Positions 1-10,530 are shown, counted from the stretch's first letter. The stretch: DNA of 64,000 nt from Chimaeribacter californicus (GCF_002858675.1 NZ_PJZF01000005.1:62001-126000), one strand, 5' to 3'. The notes: a model not told the origin generated them from the letters alone. Numbers and translations are program-made.

Positions 1-1935
1 ACGCTCGATTTCGGCAACCGGCACATAGTAGTCAACATCGTTGTCGAAGCTTTTCGCGATCCAGGTCACAATCATCACCAGGAAGCCCACAATCGCCAGC
101 CACCAGATGTCCCAGATTGCGGCGAAACCAAAGATCAGGCTTCCCAGGGCGATGATGATACCGGCGCCGGAGTTTCTCGGCATATGGATCTCTTCATACT
201 TCGCCGGCTTCTTATACGCTTCGCCTTTCTCTTTCATGTCCCAGAAGGCGTCACGGTCATGCACTTCAGGTACCACAGCAAAGTTATAGAACGGCGGCGG
301 AGAAGAGGTTGCCCACTCCAGGGTACGCGCACCCCACGGGTCACCGGTCAGGTCGCGGTTCTGGTCACGGTCACGTACAGAGACGAAGATCATGATCAGC
401 TGGCACAGGATGCCGCAGGCAATCAGCGCCGCGCCGACCGCAGCCACCATCAGCATCGGGTGGAATTCCGGGTCGATGTTCTGGCTCAGACGACGGGTCA
501 TGCCCATGAAGCCCAGCACGTACAGCGGCATAAAGGCCACGAAGAAACCGATGATCCAGAACCAGAAGGAGCGGACCGCCCATTTCTCATTCAGCATGAA
601 GCCGAAGGATTTCGGGAACCAGTAAGTCAGGCCGGCGAAGCAACCGAACACCACACCACCGATGATAACGTTGTGGAAGTGAGCGATCAGGAACAGGCTG
701 TTGTGCAGCACGAAGTCCGCGCCCGGTACGGCCAGCAGTACGCCGGTCATCCCACCGATGGAGAAGGTGATGATGAAGCCAACGGTCCACAGCATCGCGG
801 AGTTGAACTGAATACGGCCCTGATACATGGTGAACAGCCAGTTGAAGATTTTCACCCCGGTCGGGATGGAAATGATCATGGTGGCGATACCGAAGAAGGC
901 GTTAACGTTCGCGCCGGACCCCATGGTGAAGAAGTGGTGCAGCCAGACGATAAACGACAGAACGGTAATCGCGATGGTTGCCCACACCAGGGAGGTGTAA
1001 CCGAACAGACGCTTCTTGGAGAAGGTCGCCGTTACTTCCGAGAACACACCAAACACCGGCAAGACCAGGATGTACACTTCCGGGTGGCCCCATGCCCAAA
1101 TCAGGTTGACATACATCATCATGTTGCCGCCCATATCATTGGTGAAGAAATGGGTGCCCAGATAACGGTCCATCGTCAACAGCGCGATGGTCACAGTCAG
1201 GATCGGGAAGGAGACAATGATCAGGATGTTGGTGCAGAGTGCCGCCCAGGTAAAGACCGGCATCTTCATCAGTGGCATACCTGGTGCACGCATCTTCAGG
1301 ATAGTCGCGAAGAAGTTAACACCGGTCAGCAGGGTACCAATACCGGAAATCTGCAGGCTCCAGATCCAGTAGTCGACACCCACGCCAGGGCTGAATTCCT
1401 TACCGGACAATGGCGGATAGGCCAGCCAGCCAGTCTGCGCGAACTCACCCACACCCAGAGAGATGTTGATCAGAACCACAGCAGCGGCGGTGAACCAGAA
1501 GCTGACATTGTTCAGGAACGGGAAGGCCACGTCACGTGCACCAATCTGCAACGGTACGACGATGTTCATCAGACCAATAACGAACGGCATTGCCATGAAG
1601 AAGATCATGATCACGCCGTGCGCGGTAAAGATTTGGTCAAAGTGATGAGGCGGCAGGAAACCCGCTTCCCCGGCAGAGGAGAGGGCCTGCTGGCCACGCA
1701 TCATAATGGCATCGGCGAAACCACGCAGCAGCATGACAAATGCCACGATGATGTACATGATGCCCAGTTTCTTGTGGTCAACGGAGGTTAACCATTCAGT
1801 CCACAGATACTTCCATTTGCCGAAGTACGTCACGGCACCGACAATGCCGGCCCCGAGTACAGCAACAACGGCAAGGGTAATCATAATGATGGGTTCGTGG
1901 TACGGAACCGCATCAAGCGTTAATTTTCCGAACAT
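1..1935 (-). CDS. cyoB: Cytochrome bo3 ubiquinol oxidase subunit I (3' end beyond window)
   Basis: Catalytic haem-copper subunit of the proton-pumping quinol oxidase in the inner membrane. It oxidises ubiquinol and reduces oxygen to water. The frame opens with ATG at 1935 ([16 protein letters not shown]) and stays open for 645 codons to the left edge, ending in VAEIER. The E. coli protein has 663 residues, so about 18 are outside. Readable ligand motifs are WAWGHPEV (Cu_B histidine), LHHFFTM (the Cu_B histidine pair) and AHFHNVI (haem axial histidines). It starts 3 nt after the cyoA stop, with GAGGA inside the cyoA end as ribosome site, so it is cotranscribed with cyoA. Confidence 0.97.
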   Translation of the reverse strand, partial: MFGKLTLDAVPYHEPIIMITLAVVAVLGAGIVGAVTYFGKWKYLWTEWLTSVDHKKLGIMYIIVAFVMLLRGFADAIMMRGQQALSSAGEAGFLPPHHFDQIFTAHGVIMIFFMAMPFVIGLMNIVVPLQIGARDVAFPFLNNVSFWFTAAAVVLINISLGVGEFAQTGWLAYPPLSGKEFSPGVGVDYWIWSLQISGIGTLLTGVNFFATILKMRAPGMPLMKMPVFTWAALCTNILIIVSFPILTVTIALLTMDRYLGTHFFTNDMGGNMMMYVNLIWAWGHPEVYILVLPVFGVFSEVTATFSKKRLFGYTSLVWATIAITVLSFIVWLHHFFTMGSGANVNAFFGIATMIISIPTGVKIFNWLFTMYQGRIQFNSAMLWTVGFIITFSIGGMTGVLLAVPGADFVLHNSLFLIAHFHNVIIGGVVFGCFAGLTYWFPKSFGFMLNEKWAVRSFWFWIIGFFVAFMPLYVLGFMGMTRRLSQNIDPEFHPMLMVAAVGAALIACGILCQLIMIFVSVRDRDQNRDLTGDPWGARTLEWATSSPPPFYNFAVVPEVHDRDAFWDMKEKGEAYKKPAKYEEIHMPRNSGAGIIIALGSLIFGFAAIWDIWWLAIVGFLVMIVTWIAKSFDNDVDYYVPVAEIER

Positions 1936-1938
1936 CTT

Positions 1939-2889
1939 TTATTCCTCGGCTCCGGCTTTTGCGTGCTCACCCATGTCCATGCCTTTGCTCATGTCCATAC
2001 CGTCCGGCATGGCATCGATATCTTTGTGCGATTTCATCTCGCCCATAAATTTACCAATGACTTCCTGGAACAGGCCTGATTTCACACTGGAGAAGTACTC
2101 AACCGGATGTGCTTCGCTCGGCGCAGCCAGTTTGTTGAACTCATCGGTGCTGTTCAGGGTGTTAGGCGCCTGCTTCACTTTTGCCACCCAGTTATCAAAC
2201 TCTTGCTGGTTTGGCGTAGCGATAGCATTGAACTTCATCCCGGAGAAACCGCGACCGCTGAAGTTGGAGGAGATCCCTTTATAGGTTCCTGCTTCATTAG
2301 CGATCAGATGCAGCTGAGTCTGCATACCGGCCATCGCGTAGATTTGTCCGCCCAGTTGGGGAATAAAGAATGAGTTCATTACCGTGTCAGACGTGACCTT
2401 AAACTGCACCGGCACGTTTTTCGGGATAGCGATCTCATTGACGGTGGCGATACCTTGTTCCGGATAGATAAACAGCCATTTCCAGTCCAGGGCGACCACT
2501 TCAATTGTCAGCGGTTTTTGGTCGCTGGCGATAGGCTTGAAGGGGTCCAAAGCGTGGGTGGTTTTCCAGGTTATCGTTGCCAGAATGGCAATGATAATGA
2601 TTGGAACGGTCCAGACCACAGCTTCGATCTTGTTGGAGTGGGACCAGTTTGGACTGTACTTAGCGTCTTTGTTGGAAGCGCGATACTTCCAGGCAAAGGC
2701 GAAAGCCATAATGATCACTGGAATAACCACGATCAGCATTAAGCCGATAGCAGTCAGAATCAGTGTTCGTTGCTCGTGTCCAATTGCTCCCTTGGGATCC
2801 ATTAATGCCGTATTGCAACCACTGAGCATTACCGTGGAAGCAAATAAAGACAACATCCCAATACTTTTATTGTATTTCTTAAGTCTCAT
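1939..2889 (-). CDS. cyoA: Cytochrome bo3 ubiquinol oxidase subunit II
   Basis: Subunit II of the bo3 quinol oxidase and first gene of the cyo operon. The 316-residue product (E. coli 315) has a lipoprotein signal with lipobox LSGC (Cys about residue 25). Two transmembrane helices follow, at about 43-68 and 88-108, and then a periplasmic cupredoxin-like domain ([25 protein letters not shown]). That domain lacks the Cu_A ligands, as expected for a quinol oxidase. The C-terminus is rich in Met, Asp and His. The start at 2889 gives the expected signal peptide. The 500-bp region upstream should hold its promoter; in E. coli cyo is repressed by ArcA and Fnr. Confidence 0.97.
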   Translation of the reverse strand: MRLKKYNKSIGMLSLFASTVMLSGCNTALMDPKGAIGHEQRTLILTAIGLMLIVVIPVIIMAFAFAWKYRASNKDAKYSPNWSHSNKIEAVVWTVPIIIIAILATITWKTTHALDPFKPIASDQKPLTIEVVALDWKWLFIYPEQGIATVNEIAIPKNVPVQFKVTSDTVMNSFFIPQLGGQIYAMAGMQTQLHLIANEAGTYKGISSNFSGRGFSGMKFNAIATPNQQEFDNWVAKVKQAPNTLNSTDEFNKLAAPSEAHPVEYFSSVKSGLFQEVIGKFMGEMKSHKDIDAMPDGMDMSKGMDMGEHAKAGAEE

Positions 2890-3389
2890 CTAACGACCTC
2901 AATTACAAGGGCTCTATTGTCGTTTCATGTGTGCGGGCATTTTACGGGAAGGTTGCAGTACTGTAAACACGCTTAAGAGTGTGTCAGCAGCGTGTTGACA
3001 CTTTATGTTAACATGGTCACACCTGTAACAGTAGGTGATGATTTCCTAATGGCAACAACGCGTTGTGACAACTAAGCTGCGGATTTTTAGCCTATTTGCT
3101 GAAAAAATAACTACTAAAGGGCACGATTATTTCGCCAACCAGAAATGTTTAGAAATTCGAAGTTTAAAATATGTAAACAACTTGTGTAATTAAAGTGAAA
3201 AATAAAATAAATCTGCTACCGAAAAAAAGGAACAACTGGAAACAGAGTGTTAATTAAAAAGGGACGATACCGGGGGATTTTCTACAATACGCAGCAAAAA
3301 TAGTGGGCGGCCCTCTCCTTAAGAGGTAGGGTTGTTCATTTTTTAAACAATTTTGTTGTTTGTTTTTTGATTAATCGGGTGCCGCAGGG
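2890..3389. other. Intergenic region upstream of cyoA (cyo control region)
   Basis: About 500 bp between ampG and cyoA with no credible ORF. The half nearest cyoA holds a 6-bp inverted repeat (GTGTCA at 2981-2986, TGACAC at 2996-3001) and several GTTAAC/TGTTA-like elements around 3005-3025 that could be ArcA or Fnr targets, but I could not fit a confident site. 3100-3370 is strongly AT-rich. A small CCTCT/AGAGG hairpin near 3312-3326 may end ampG transcription; it is weak. Confidence 0.5.
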
Positions 3390-4871
3390 TTAAATAACCG
3401 GCGAAGGACGCCGCTGAGCGGCATAGTCCAGCCCCGCTCCCCACAAAATACCGCCAATCCCCAGTGCCATTCCTGCTTCAAATAAGGGGGTGAGCAGCCC
3501 GCCCAACGTTGCGCCGGTCAGCGCGGAAAACGCCAGCCCAACCAGCCACACCAATAACAGAGCACAACCCAGGGTAAACAGGCGGAATGCCCAGCGATAG
3601 GCCTGGGGAAAATGGATGCGCGGCAGGGTGTCTTCATGGTGTTGCGCATACTCCAGCGTGCTGCGGCAAGCCACAAGCAGCAGCAACCCCGGCACGGCCG
3701 CCACAATCGAGAAGAGATAAAACAGCGGCCAGCCGTGTGCTTCCACAAACCAGCCGGCCACCGGGCCGACATAGACACGGCCCACGGCAGAGAGCGCTGA
3801 AAGCAGGGCAAACTGGGTGGCGGAAAAGGACTTGTTACACAACGCCATCAGCAGCGCCACAAAGGCCGCGGTGCCCATGCCGCCGCAAAGGTTCTCAAAG
3901 AAAATCGCCACGCCCATGCTGAGCAGGTGCTTATCGGTAATCGCCAGCAGCCAGTAACCGGCATTCGAGACCGCCTGCAACACGCCAAAGATCAGCAGGG
4001 CGCGGAACAGCGACAGCCGCTGCATCACCGCGCCGCCATACAGTGCGCCGACGATGGTAGCCGCCAGCCCCAGAGTTTTGTTGACCAGCCCCACTTCGCC
4101 AGCCTCAAACCCGACACCGCGGATTAAAAACGTGGTGCTGAGGCTGCCGGCAAAGGCGTCGCCCATCTTGTAGAGCACAATCAGGCAGAGGATCAGCCAG
4201 GCATTATTACGCCCGAAGAAATCACGCAGCGGGGCCATGATCGCCTGCTCCAGCGTGCGCGGCACGGCGGCGTGGGTATCCGGCTCTGGTGCAAACAAGG
4301 CTGTTATCACGCCCACCAGCATCAGGGCAGCCATCAGCCAGTAGGTGGCCTGCCAGCCGAGATAGCGGTCCGCCAGCCACAGCGCCAGCCCGCCGGAAAT
4401 CAGCATCGCCAGCCGGTAACCCAGCACCGAAACAGCTGCACCCGCCCCCCGCTGTTCCGCATTGAGCAGATCGGTTTTATAGGCGTCGAATACAATATCC
4501 TGGGAGGCCGACAGAAACGCCACCGCGACCGCCAGCGCCGCCAGCCACCAGAGATCCCGCGCCGGCTGCATAAAGCCCATGGCGAAAATGGCCCCGATCA
4601 GCAATAGCTGGGTCAGCAGCAGCCAGCCGCGCCGCCGGCCAAGGAAAGGCGGCGTGTAGCGATCCATCAGCGGTGACCAGAGGAACTTAAAGACATAGGC
4701 CTGTCCAACCAGCGAAAAGAAACCGATGGTTTTGAGGTCAACATTCTCAACGGTCATCCACGCCTGCAACGTACCAGAGGTTAGCGCCAGCGGCAGCCCG
4801 GACGCAAAGCCGAGCAGCAGCATGACCACACTGTTGCGTTGGGTAAAAAGGCTGAGGGTTCGGCTAAGCAT
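3390..4871 (-). CDS. ampG: Muropeptide permease AmpG
   Basis: Inner-membrane transporter of the major facilitator type. It imports anhydromuropeptides (GlcNAc-anhydroMurNAc peptides) for cell-wall recycling and so feeds signals for AmpC induction. The 493 residues (E. coli 491) align along the whole length: N-terminal GFASGLPLALTSGTLQAWM, SLVGQAYVFKFLWSPLMDRY, the SASQDIVFDAYKTD loop, PLRDFFGRNNAWLIL, and FENLCGGMGTAAFVALLMALCNKSFSATQFALLSAL. About 12-14 hydrophobic helices are visible. It lies between yajG and the cyo operon on the same strand, as in E. coli. Confidence 0.96.
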   Translation of the reverse strand: MLSRTLSLFTQRNSVVMLLLGFASGLPLALTSGTLQAWMTVENVDLKTIGFFSLVGQAYVFKFLWSPLMDRYTPPFLGRRRGWLLLTQLLLIGAIFAMGFMQPARDLWWLAALAVAVAFLSASQDIVFDAYKTDLLNAEQRGAGAAVSVLGYRLAMLISGGLALWLADRYLGWQATYWLMAALMLVGVITALFAPEPDTHAAVPRTLEQAIMAPLRDFFGRNNAWLILCLIVLYKMGDAFAGSLSTTFLIRGVGFEAGEVGLVNKTLGLAATIVGALYGGAVMQRLSLFRALLIFGVLQAVSNAGYWLLAITDKHLLSMGVAIFFENLCGGMGTAAFVALLMALCNKSFSATQFALLSALSAVGRVYVGPVAGWFVEAHGWPLFYLFSIVAAVPGLLLLVACRSTLEYAQHHEDTLPRIHFPQAYRWAFRLFTLGCALLLVWLVGLAFSALTGATLGGLLTPLFEAGMALGIGGILWGAGLDYAAQRRPSPVI

Positions 4872-4986
4872 GGCAGGGTTCCGCAGGCTGGTGCCAGCAC
4901 GCTGGCAGATAAAGGAAAGAGGTGACGGTGGGTCATCCGCAGGGACAAGGGGCAGGGTGCATCCTGTTCCCTGGATAACACAGCAA

Positions 4987-5014
4987 CCCGGTGGCCCGCA
5001 GAAGGGCCACCGGG
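4987..5014. terminator. Perfect 11-bp hairpin between yajG and ampG
   Basis: CCCGGTGGCCC (4987-4997) and GGGCCACCGGG (5004-5014) are perfectly complementary around a 6-nt loop, 10 bp past the yajG stop on the minus strand. No good T-tract follows on either strand, so it may act as an RNA 3'-end stabiliser or weak terminator for yajG. Confidence 0.55.
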
Positions 5015-5024
5015 CAGAGGGGGA

Positions 5025-5603
5025 TCAGCGGGCGTTCTGTTTGATGAACTCGCTGACGCTGGTGTCCTGTGCCATATCCGAAATCACATCACCCAGCACG
5101 GTGTTAACGGCATTGGTGATTTTGTCATTGGTGGCGGTGAAAGCGCCCTGGACGTTATAAGTCGAGCGGTAATTTTTCACCTGCTTGCTGCCGTTTTTCG
5201 CTGTGGCGATGATGGAGATGTCCGCTTTGGTAGTGATGTTGTAGCGCAGATTACCTTCCTGGACATCGGCAAACAGGTTGTTGACCACGATCTGCAGGTC
5301 GACCGCGCCGTCAGCGCCGATCATATAGCCGCGCGCACCCATCTGTTTCTCCAGCACTTCCTGCAGCAGGAAACGCAGATCGCGGGACGGGGTCAGCGTC
5401 ACCAGCTGGCCTTCACGGTTAACCTTCGCCAGGGCCTGATCCTGGCGCTGGTCTGCACCGTTGATACTCACGGTCACGCCCATCAGGGTCGGGTCTTGCG
5501 TCGGCAAGACCATTTTCGGGGTGACATTCAGGGTATTACTGCTGGTGGCACAGCCGGCCAGCATCAGGGCTGCCAGCAAAGGGAAGATCATCTTTTTTAA
5601 CAT
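5025..5603 (-). CDS. yajG: Putative lipoprotein YajG
   Basis: Small outer-membrane-type lipoprotein of unknown function. I chose the ATG at 5603 over an upstream in-frame start because it gives MLKKMIFPLLAALMLAGCATSS, a textbook lipoprotein signal with lipobox LAGC (Cys about 18), and 192 residues, the E. coli length. The mature part carries the YajG-family core (PKMVLPTQDPTLMGVTVSINGADQR) and ends in FIKQNAR. It is read away from bolA and is followed by a strong hairpin before ampG. No catalytic residues are recognisable. Confidence 0.93.
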   Translation of the reverse strand: MLKKMIFPLLAALMLAGCATSSNTLNVTPKMVLPTQDPTLMGVTVSINGADQRQDQALAKVNREGQLVTLTPSRDLRFLLQEVLEKQMGARGYMIGADGAVDLQIVVNNLFADVQEGNLRYNITTKADISIIATAKNGSKQVKNYRSTYNVQGAFTATNDKITNAVNTVLGDVISDMAQDTSVSEFIKQNAR

Positions 5604-5933
5604 GGTCACATCTCTTTCATTATTGTGAATGGGCAATGCGCAATGGCCGACATCATAACATTGCCGTCCGGCGGGGGAAGATCCCGGTGTGCAGATTTGC
5701 ACCTCTCCGCGTTTTTTTTACGCATTCCAGTCGCTCAGGCTGCCAATTTATGCCTTTTCAACCGGATAACGGTTTATGCTTTGCCCTGTCCGGCCTGCCG
5801 TCGCAGGAGAGACATGGGCTTTTTCAGCGCGCTCGCCGACAAATTTATACAAGCGGCACGCTAACAGTTTAAAAACGACTAATATTGAAACAGATAGGGC
5901 GCAGCTCTCTGCGGGTATAATAAGGAGATCTTT
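5604..5933. other. Divergent yajG-bolA intergenic region
   Basis: 330 bp between the divergent yajG and bolA starts. In E. coli this region carries the stationary-phase (sigma-S gearbox) bolA promoter. I see a perfect TATAAT at 5916-5921, but only 12 bp before the bolA ATG and overlapping its ribosome site, so it is unlikely to be the bolA -10. No convincing promoter could be assigned by eye. Confidence 0.4.
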
Positions 5934-6248
5934 ATGATTCGCGAGCAAATTGAAGCAAAATTAAGGGCGGCGTTTGAACCTGTGCATCTGGAAGTGGTGG
6001 ATGAAAGCTATCGCCATAACGTGCCGGCCGGTTCAGAGAGCCATTTCAAAGTGATAATGGTCTCCGATCGGTTTGTGGGCGAACGTTTTCTGACCCGGCA
6101 TCGCGCGATTTACGGCGTCTTGTCAGAAGAGCTTTCAGATGGGGTACACGCCCTGGCGCTCCATACTTATACGCTGAAAGAGTGGGAAGGATTACAGGAT
6201 ACCGTACCGGCCTCTCCTCCCTGCCGCGGGGCCGGCACGCTGGCCTGA
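5934..6248 (+). CDS. bolA: BolA family transcriptional regulator / Fe-S trafficking partner
   Basis: BolA is a small class-II KH-fold protein. It affects morphology and biofilm genes under stress, and binds Fe-S clusters together with monothiol glutaredoxin. The 104 residues (E. coli 105) show the family core: [42 protein letters not shown], including the conserved histidines in YRHN and TRHR, then [23 protein letters not shown]. The C-terminal tail ([15 protein letters not shown]) is typical variable sequence. AAGGAG at 5922-5927 precedes the ATG. A strong terminator follows at 6347-6368, so bolA is monocistronic. Confidence 0.96.
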   Translation: MIREQIEAKLRAAFEPVHLEVVDESYRHNVPAGSESHFKVIMVSDRFVGERFLTRHRAIYGVLSEELSDGVHALALHTYTLKEWEGLQDTVPASPPCRGAGTLA

Positions 6249-6346
6249 CGGCAGAACGCCCGGTTCACCGGTGCGTTGCCATACCCTGATGCGTTGCAGG
6301 TGGAACTTTTCACCGCAAATAGGGTATTAATAAAGACGAATCGATA

Positions 6347-6368
6347 AAACGGCCTGCGGGCCGTTTTT
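6347..6368 (+). terminator. bolA rho-independent terminator
   Basis: ACGGCC (6349-6354), loop TGCG, GGCCGT (6359-6364), then a run of T, about 100 bp after the bolA stop. Confidence 0.85.
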
Positions 6369-6478
6369 GTTTCATGACTTATTGCGTGGAGAACAGGTCA
6401 GCAGCACGGCAAAAGCCAGTTTGGTGAGTAAAACGCCGGAAGTGTGAGATTTAGCGCGTCATGGGCACCGTCACCTCC

Positions 6479-6507
6479 TCGACTCGCACGGCTTGCGCCG
6501 CTATAAT
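6479..6507 (+). promoter_or_regulatory. Candidate sigma-70 promoter of tig
   Basis: TCGACT (6479-6484), 17-bp spacer, TATAAT (6502-6507). The -10 is perfect and the -35 matches 4 of 6. Transcription would start near 6514 and give a leader of about 170 nt before the tig ATG. Confidence 0.55.
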
Positions 6508-6540
6508 GCTGCGTCTTATTTTCCGGAATGGTTTCGGGAC

Positions 6541-6645
6541 GCTTCTGAAAACAGGGAATGGGTTCTGGTAAAGCGGCCGTCCTGGTTCTTAGAAGCCGTT
6601 TTCAAAGTAAGCAGTCCCTGGGCTCTCATTTTGAGAACGGCTTCT
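6541..6645 (+). promoter_or_regulatory. Structured tig 5' leader with competing hairpins
   Basis: Arm B (6591-6603) pairs with arm C (6633-6645) over 13 bp, of which 10 are perfect (AGAAGCCGTT with AACGGCTTCT). Arm A (GCTTCT, 6541-6546) can pair with the same start of arm B (AGAAGC, 6591-6596). The two pairings exclude each other. The BC stem ends 39 nt before the tig ATG. The pairing is seen in the sequence; a regulatory role is inference. Confidence 0.5.
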
Positions 6646-6684
6646 GGAGTTGACCGAGCACTTTGATTTTTTTGAGGTAACAAG

Positions 6685-7986
6685 ATGCAAGTTTCAGTAG
6701 AAACCACTCAAGGCCTTGGGCGCCGTCTCTCTATTACTGTACCGGCTGATGTTATCAATCAGGCAGTAAAAAAAGAGCTGATCAACGCAGCGAAAAACGT
6801 CCGTATCGACGGTTTCCGCAAAGGCAAAGTGCCGATGAATATCGTGGAACAGCGCTATGGCGCCTCTGTCCGTCAGGACGTGCTGGGCGATCTGATGCAG
6901 CGCAATTTTGTTGACGCGATCATCAAAGAGAAAATTAACCCGGCCGGCGCACCGAACTACGTGCCGGGCGAGTACAAAGAAGGTGAAGATTTCACCTTCG
7001 CGGTAGAGTTTGAAGTCTACCCGGAAGTGGAACTGAAAGATCTGGAAGGCATTGAAGTTGAGAAGCCGGTTGTTGAAGTTAACGAAACCGACGTGGATGC
7101 CATGCTGGAAACTCTGCGTAAGCAACAGGCTGAGTGGAAAGAGACTGACGCTGCTGCCCAGGCAGAAGACCGCGTCACCGTTGACTTCAACGGTTCTATC
7201 GACGGTGAAGAGTTTGATGGCGGCAAAGCCTCTGACTTCGTGCTGGCAATGGGCCAGGGCCGCATGATCCCGGGCTTCGAAGAAGGTCTGGTTGGTCATA
7301 AAGCCGGTGAAGAGTTCACCATCGACGTTAACTTCCCGGAAGATTACCACGCTGAAAACCTGAAAGGGAAAGCCGCGCAGTTCGCTATCGTGCTGAAAAA
7401 AGTTGAACAGCGTGAACTGCCGGAGCTGACTGAAGATTTCATCAAACGTTTCGGCGTGGCTGATGGCTCTCTGGAAGGCCTGCGTGCTGAAGTGCGTAAA
7501 AACATGGAGCGCGAGCTGAAAGGCGCCGTGCGTAACCGTGTGAAAACTCAGGCAATCGACGGCCTGGTTAACGCCAACCCGATCGACGTGCCGGCAGCCC
7601 TGATCGACGGCGAAATCGACGTTCTGCGCCGTCAGGCGGCTCAGCGTTTCGGCGGCAACGAGAAGCAAGCGCTGGAACTGCCGCGCGAGCTGTTTGAAGA
7701 ACAAGCCAAACGCCGTGTGGTTGTTGGCCTGCTGCTGGGCGAAGTGATCAGCAAAAACGAACTTCAGGCTGATGAAGATCGTGTGAAAGCCCTGATCGAA
7801 GAGATGGCCTCCGCGTACGAAGATCCGCAGGAAGTGATTGAGTTCTACAGCAAGAATAAAGAACTGATGAACAACATGCGTAACGTCGCACTGGAAGAGC
7901 AGGCGGTTGAAACCCTGCTGGCCAAAGCGAAAGTCACTGAAAAAGAGACCTCTTTCACTGACCTGATGAACCAGGCGTCTGCCTGA
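6685..7986 (+). CDS. tig: Trigger factor, ribosome-associated chaperone / prolyl isomerase
   Basis: Binds at the ribosomal exit tunnel next to L23 and shields nascent chains. 433 residues (E. coli 432). The N-terminal ribosome-binding domain holds the signature GFRKGKVP at residues 43-50. The FKBP-type isomerase domain (about 150-240) includes [16 protein letters not shown] and [24 protein letters not shown]. The rest is the helical C-terminal substrate-binding cradle. TTTGAGGTAACAAG before the ATG supplies the ribosome site. It has its own leader and terminator and lies upstream of clpP-clpX-lon, a conserved folding/proteolysis neighbourhood. Confidence 0.98.
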   Translation: MQVSVETTQGLGRRLSITVPADVINQAVKKELINAAKNVRIDGFRKGKVPMNIVEQRYGASVRQDVLGDLMQRNFVDAIIKEKINPAGAPNYVPGEYKEGEDFTFAVEFEVYPEVELKDLEGIEVEKPVVEVNETDVDAMLETLRKQQAEWKETDAAAQAEDRVTVDFNGSIDGEEFDGGKASDFVLAMGQGRMIPGFEEGLVGHKAGEEFTIDVNFPEDYHAENLKGKAAQFAIVLKKVEQRELPELTEDFIKRFGVADGSLEGLRAEVRKNMERELKGAVRNRVKTQAIDGLVNANPIDVPAALIDGEIDVLRRQAAQRFGGNEKQALELPRELFEEQAKRRVVVGLLLGEVISKNELQADEDRVKALIEEMASAYEDPQEVIEFYSKNKELMNNMRNVALEEQAVETLLAKAKVTEKETSFTDLMNQASA

Positions 7987-8402
7987 GTTGATCGCTGAAC
8001 CGGGTTCTGCCCGGTTCTCTCTGCCAGGCCCACGGGATCCCGTGGGCTTTCTTTTTTACCCAGGCCATTCCGGCTAAAATTCTCATTTCTTTTGCCCTGA
8101 TTTACACTATATTCAATATGTTGGTCTCTCTGGTTGCGTACATGGCCTGCGCTGACGGCCGGTGAGTGAACAGATTATCACCAACAGGCAGGGGGATGGG
8201 CAACGGGCAAATTTCATGGGCGCGCTTGAAAAGCGCAGAGGGCGCCCCCACTGCTTAGGGGTACGGTTTCCATCGATCTGCATGAGGGGACGACCACCGT
8301 TTTCGGCAGGGGTGGCCGGGCGCTTGAGCATGGTCTTCAGCGGCCAACTCAAGTAGAATCGGTTTTAATGGCGCCAAAGTGAATTATTTCTAGGAGACGG
8401 TG
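7987..8402. other. tig-clpP intergenic region
   Basis: Holds the tig terminator (8028-8057), then about 345 bp before clpP. In E. coli clpP has a heat-shock (sigma-32) promoter here, but I could not pick out a convincing CTTGAA/CCCCAT pair by eye. A short ORF on the plus strand (about 8162-8356) has no family features and is most likely chance. Confidence 0.45.
8028..8057 (+). terminator. tig rho-independent terminator
   Basis: A 20-bp perfect palindrome (8028-8047, half-site GCCCACGGGA) followed by TTTCTTTTTT. Confidence 0.88.
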
Positions 8403-9026
8403 ATGTCATACAGTGGCGAACGAGATCAATTAGCACCTAACATGGCTCTGGTACCAATGGTGGTAGAGCAGACTTCCCGCGGTGAGCGTTCATACGATAT
8501 CTATTCCCGCCTGTTGAAGGAGCGCGTCATCTTCCTGACCGGCCAGGTTGAAGATCACATGGCTAACCTAATTGTGGCGCAGATGCTGTTCCTGGAAGCG
8601 GAAAACCCGGAAAAAGACATCTTCCTGTACATCAACTCCCCTGGTGGGGTGATCACGGCCGGCATGTCAATTTATGACACCATGCAGTTTATCAAACCGG
8701 ACGTGAGTACTATCTGTATGGGCCAGGCATGCTCCATGGGCTCATTCCTGCTGGCAGCGGGTGCCAAGGGCAAACGTTTCTGCCTGCCGAACTCGCGGGT
8801 GATGATTCACCAGCCGCTGGGCGGCTTCCAGGGCCAGGCGTCAGACATCGAAATCCATGCCAAAGAGATCCTGAAAGTGAAAGCCCGCATGAACGAGCTG
8901 ATGGCTAAACATACGGGACAGTCTCTTGAAGTGATAGAGCGTGACACTGAGCGTGACCGTTTCATGTCTGCAGAACAATCTGTAGAGTATGGCCTGGTCG
9001 ATTCGGTATTAACCCATCGCGTCTGA
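8403..9026 (+). CDS. clpP: ATP-dependent Clp protease proteolytic subunit ClpP
   Basis: Serine protease forming the double-heptamer chamber that degrades substrates fed by ClpX or ClpA. I start at ATG 8403 rather than the in-frame GTG at 8400: AGGAG at 8392-8396 is 6 nt away from the ATG, and the product (207 residues, MSYSGERDQ) then equals the E. coli length. The catalytic triad lies in [11 protein letters not shown] (Ser about 111), [10 protein letters not shown] (His about 136) and ERDTERDRF (Asp about 185). The N-terminal propeptide is present. clpX follows after 153 bp on the same strand, so the two form an operon. Confidence 0.98.
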   Translation: MSYSGERDQLAPNMALVPMVVEQTSRGERSYDIYSRLLKERVIFLTGQVEDHMANLIVAQMLFLEAENPEKDIFLYINSPGGVITAGMSIYDTMQFIKPDVSTICMGQACSMGSFLLAAGAKGKRFCLPNSRVMIHQPLGGFQGQASDIEIHAKEILKVKARMNELMAKHTGQSLEVIERDTERDRFMSAEQSVEYGLVDSVLTHRV

Positions 9027-9179
9027 CACTAATGAGTACGGACCGATGCGCTATACTGGGTGAAGCTACTGTGTTTTTCGCAGTTAACGCATCGGCGGCC
9101 AGCAGCGGAAAGGTTCGTTAACTGGTCATGCTTCTGCCGTGTGTTGCGGCAGAACAGATACTAGAGAAGAGGTTTACTG

Positions 9180-10454
9180 ATGACAGATAAGCGCAAAGAC
9201 GGTTCAGGAAAGCTGCTGTACTGCTCTTTTTGCGGCAAAAGCCAGCATGAAGTGCGTAAGCTGATTGCCGGGCCGTCAGTGTATATCTGCGATGAATGTG
9301 TTGATCTGTGTAACGACATTATTCGCGAAGAGATTAAAGAAGTTGCGCCCCACCGTGAGCGCAGCGCACTCCCGACCCCGCACGAAATCCGAAACCACCT
9401 GGATGACTACGTCATTGGCCAGGAACAGGCGAAGAAAGTGTTGGCGGTGGCGGTATACAACCACTACAAACGCCTGCGCAACGGCGATTCCAGCAATGGG
9501 ATTGAGCTGGGCAAAAGCAACATTCTGCTGATTGGCCCGACCGGTAGCGGTAAAACCCTGCTGGCTGAAACCCTGGCCCGTTTCCTGGATGTGCCGTTCA
9601 CCATGGCGGACGCCACCACCCTGACCGAGGCCGGTTATGTGGGTGAGGATGTGGAAAACATCATCCAGAAACTGTTGCAGAAGTGCGATTACGATGTGCA
9701 GAAAGCACAGCGCGGCATTGTCTATATCGATGAGATTGACAAGATCTCCCGTAAGTCAGACAACCCGTCGATTACTCGTGACGTGTCCGGTGAAGGCGTC
9801 CAGCAGGCGCTGCTGAAACTGATCGAAGGTACCGTGGCTGCGGTTCCGCCACAGGGCGGCCGCAAACATCCGCAGCAGGAATTCCTGCAGGTTGATACCT
9901 CGAAAATCCTGTTTATCTGCGGCGGCGCTTTTGCCGGCCTGGATAAGGTGATCGGTCAGCGTATCAATACCGGTACCGGCATTGGCTTCGGTGCGGAAGT
10001 GAAGGGTAAATCTGAAAAAGCCACTGAAGGTGAGCTGCTGGCGCAGGCTGAACCAGAAGATTTGATTAAGTTTGGTCTGATCCCTGAGTTTATTGGCCGT
10101 CTGCCGGTTGTGGCGACCCTGAGCGAGCTGAGTGAAGACGCGCTGATTCAGATCCTGAAAGAGCCGAAAAACGCCCTGACCAAACAGTATCAGGCGTTGT
10201 TCAACCTGGAAGGCGTGGAGCTGGAGTTCCGGGATGAAGCCCTGAACGCGATTGCCAAGAAAGCCATGGCACGTAAAACTGGTGCCCGCGGTCTGCGCTC
10301 TATCGTTGAAGGCGCACTGCTGGACACCATGTACGACCTGCCTTCCATGGACAGCGTGGATAAAGTGGTGATTGATGAGTCAGTGATTGCCGGCCAGTCT
10401 GAGCCGATGCTGATTTATGGCAAGCATGAGGCCCAACAGGCTTCCGGCGAATAA
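9180..10454 (+). CDS. clpX: ATP-dependent Clp protease ATP-binding subunit ClpX
   Basis: AAA+ unfoldase that recognises tagged substrates (for example ssrA) and threads them into ClpP. 424 residues, identical in length to E. coli. It has the N-terminal zinc-binding domain CSFCGKSQ...YICDEC, Walker A GPTGSGKT (about 120), the pore loop GYVG, Walker [10 protein letters not shown] and the RKH loop (GRKHPQQEF). The IGF-type ClpP-docking loop reads [14 protein letters not shown]. Downstream of clpP; a strong terminator at 10485-10515 separates it from lon. Confidence 0.98.
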   Translation: MTDKRKDGSGKLLYCSFCGKSQHEVRKLIAGPSVYICDECVDLCNDIIREEIKEVAPHRERSALPTPHEIRNHLDDYVIGQEQAKKVLAVAVYNHYKRLRNGDSSNGIELGKSNILLIGPTGSGKTLLAETLARFLDVPFTMADATTLTEAGYVGEDVENIIQKLLQKCDYDVQKAQRGIVYIDEIDKISRKSDNPSITRDVSGEGVQQALLKLIEGTVAAVPPQGGRKHPQQEFLQVDTSKILFICGGAFAGLDKVIGQRINTGTGIGFGAEVKGKSEKATEGELLAQAEPEDLIKFGLIPEFIGRLPVVATLSELSEDALIQILKEPKNALTKQYQALFNLEGVELEFRDEALNAIAKKAMARKTGARGLRSIVEGALLDTMYDLPSMDSVDKVVIDESVIAGQSEPMLIYGKHEAQQASGE

Positions 10455-10484
10455 TTAGCCAACCATTCCAGCACGTTAAAGATC

Positions 10485-10515
10485 AAATGGGGGAAATCAT
10501 CCCCCATTTTTTTTT
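10485..10515 (+). terminator. clpX rho-independent terminator
   Basis: AAATGGGGGA, loop AATCA, TCCCCCATTT, then more T, 30 bp after the clpX stop. Confidence 0.9.
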
Positions 10516-10530
10516 CCTCGCATTCTTGTC

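Noticed and set aside
184-1791. A 535-codon open frame on the plus strand
   Set aside because: It is antisense to cyoB, His/Gln/Asp-rich without any fold or ribosome site, and is a codon-bias shadow of the GC-rich oxidase gene.
5916-5921. Perfect TATAAT just before bolA
   Set aside because: Only 12 bp from the ATG and overlapping the ribosome site, with no -35 at the right distance; the real bolA promoter should lie further upstream.
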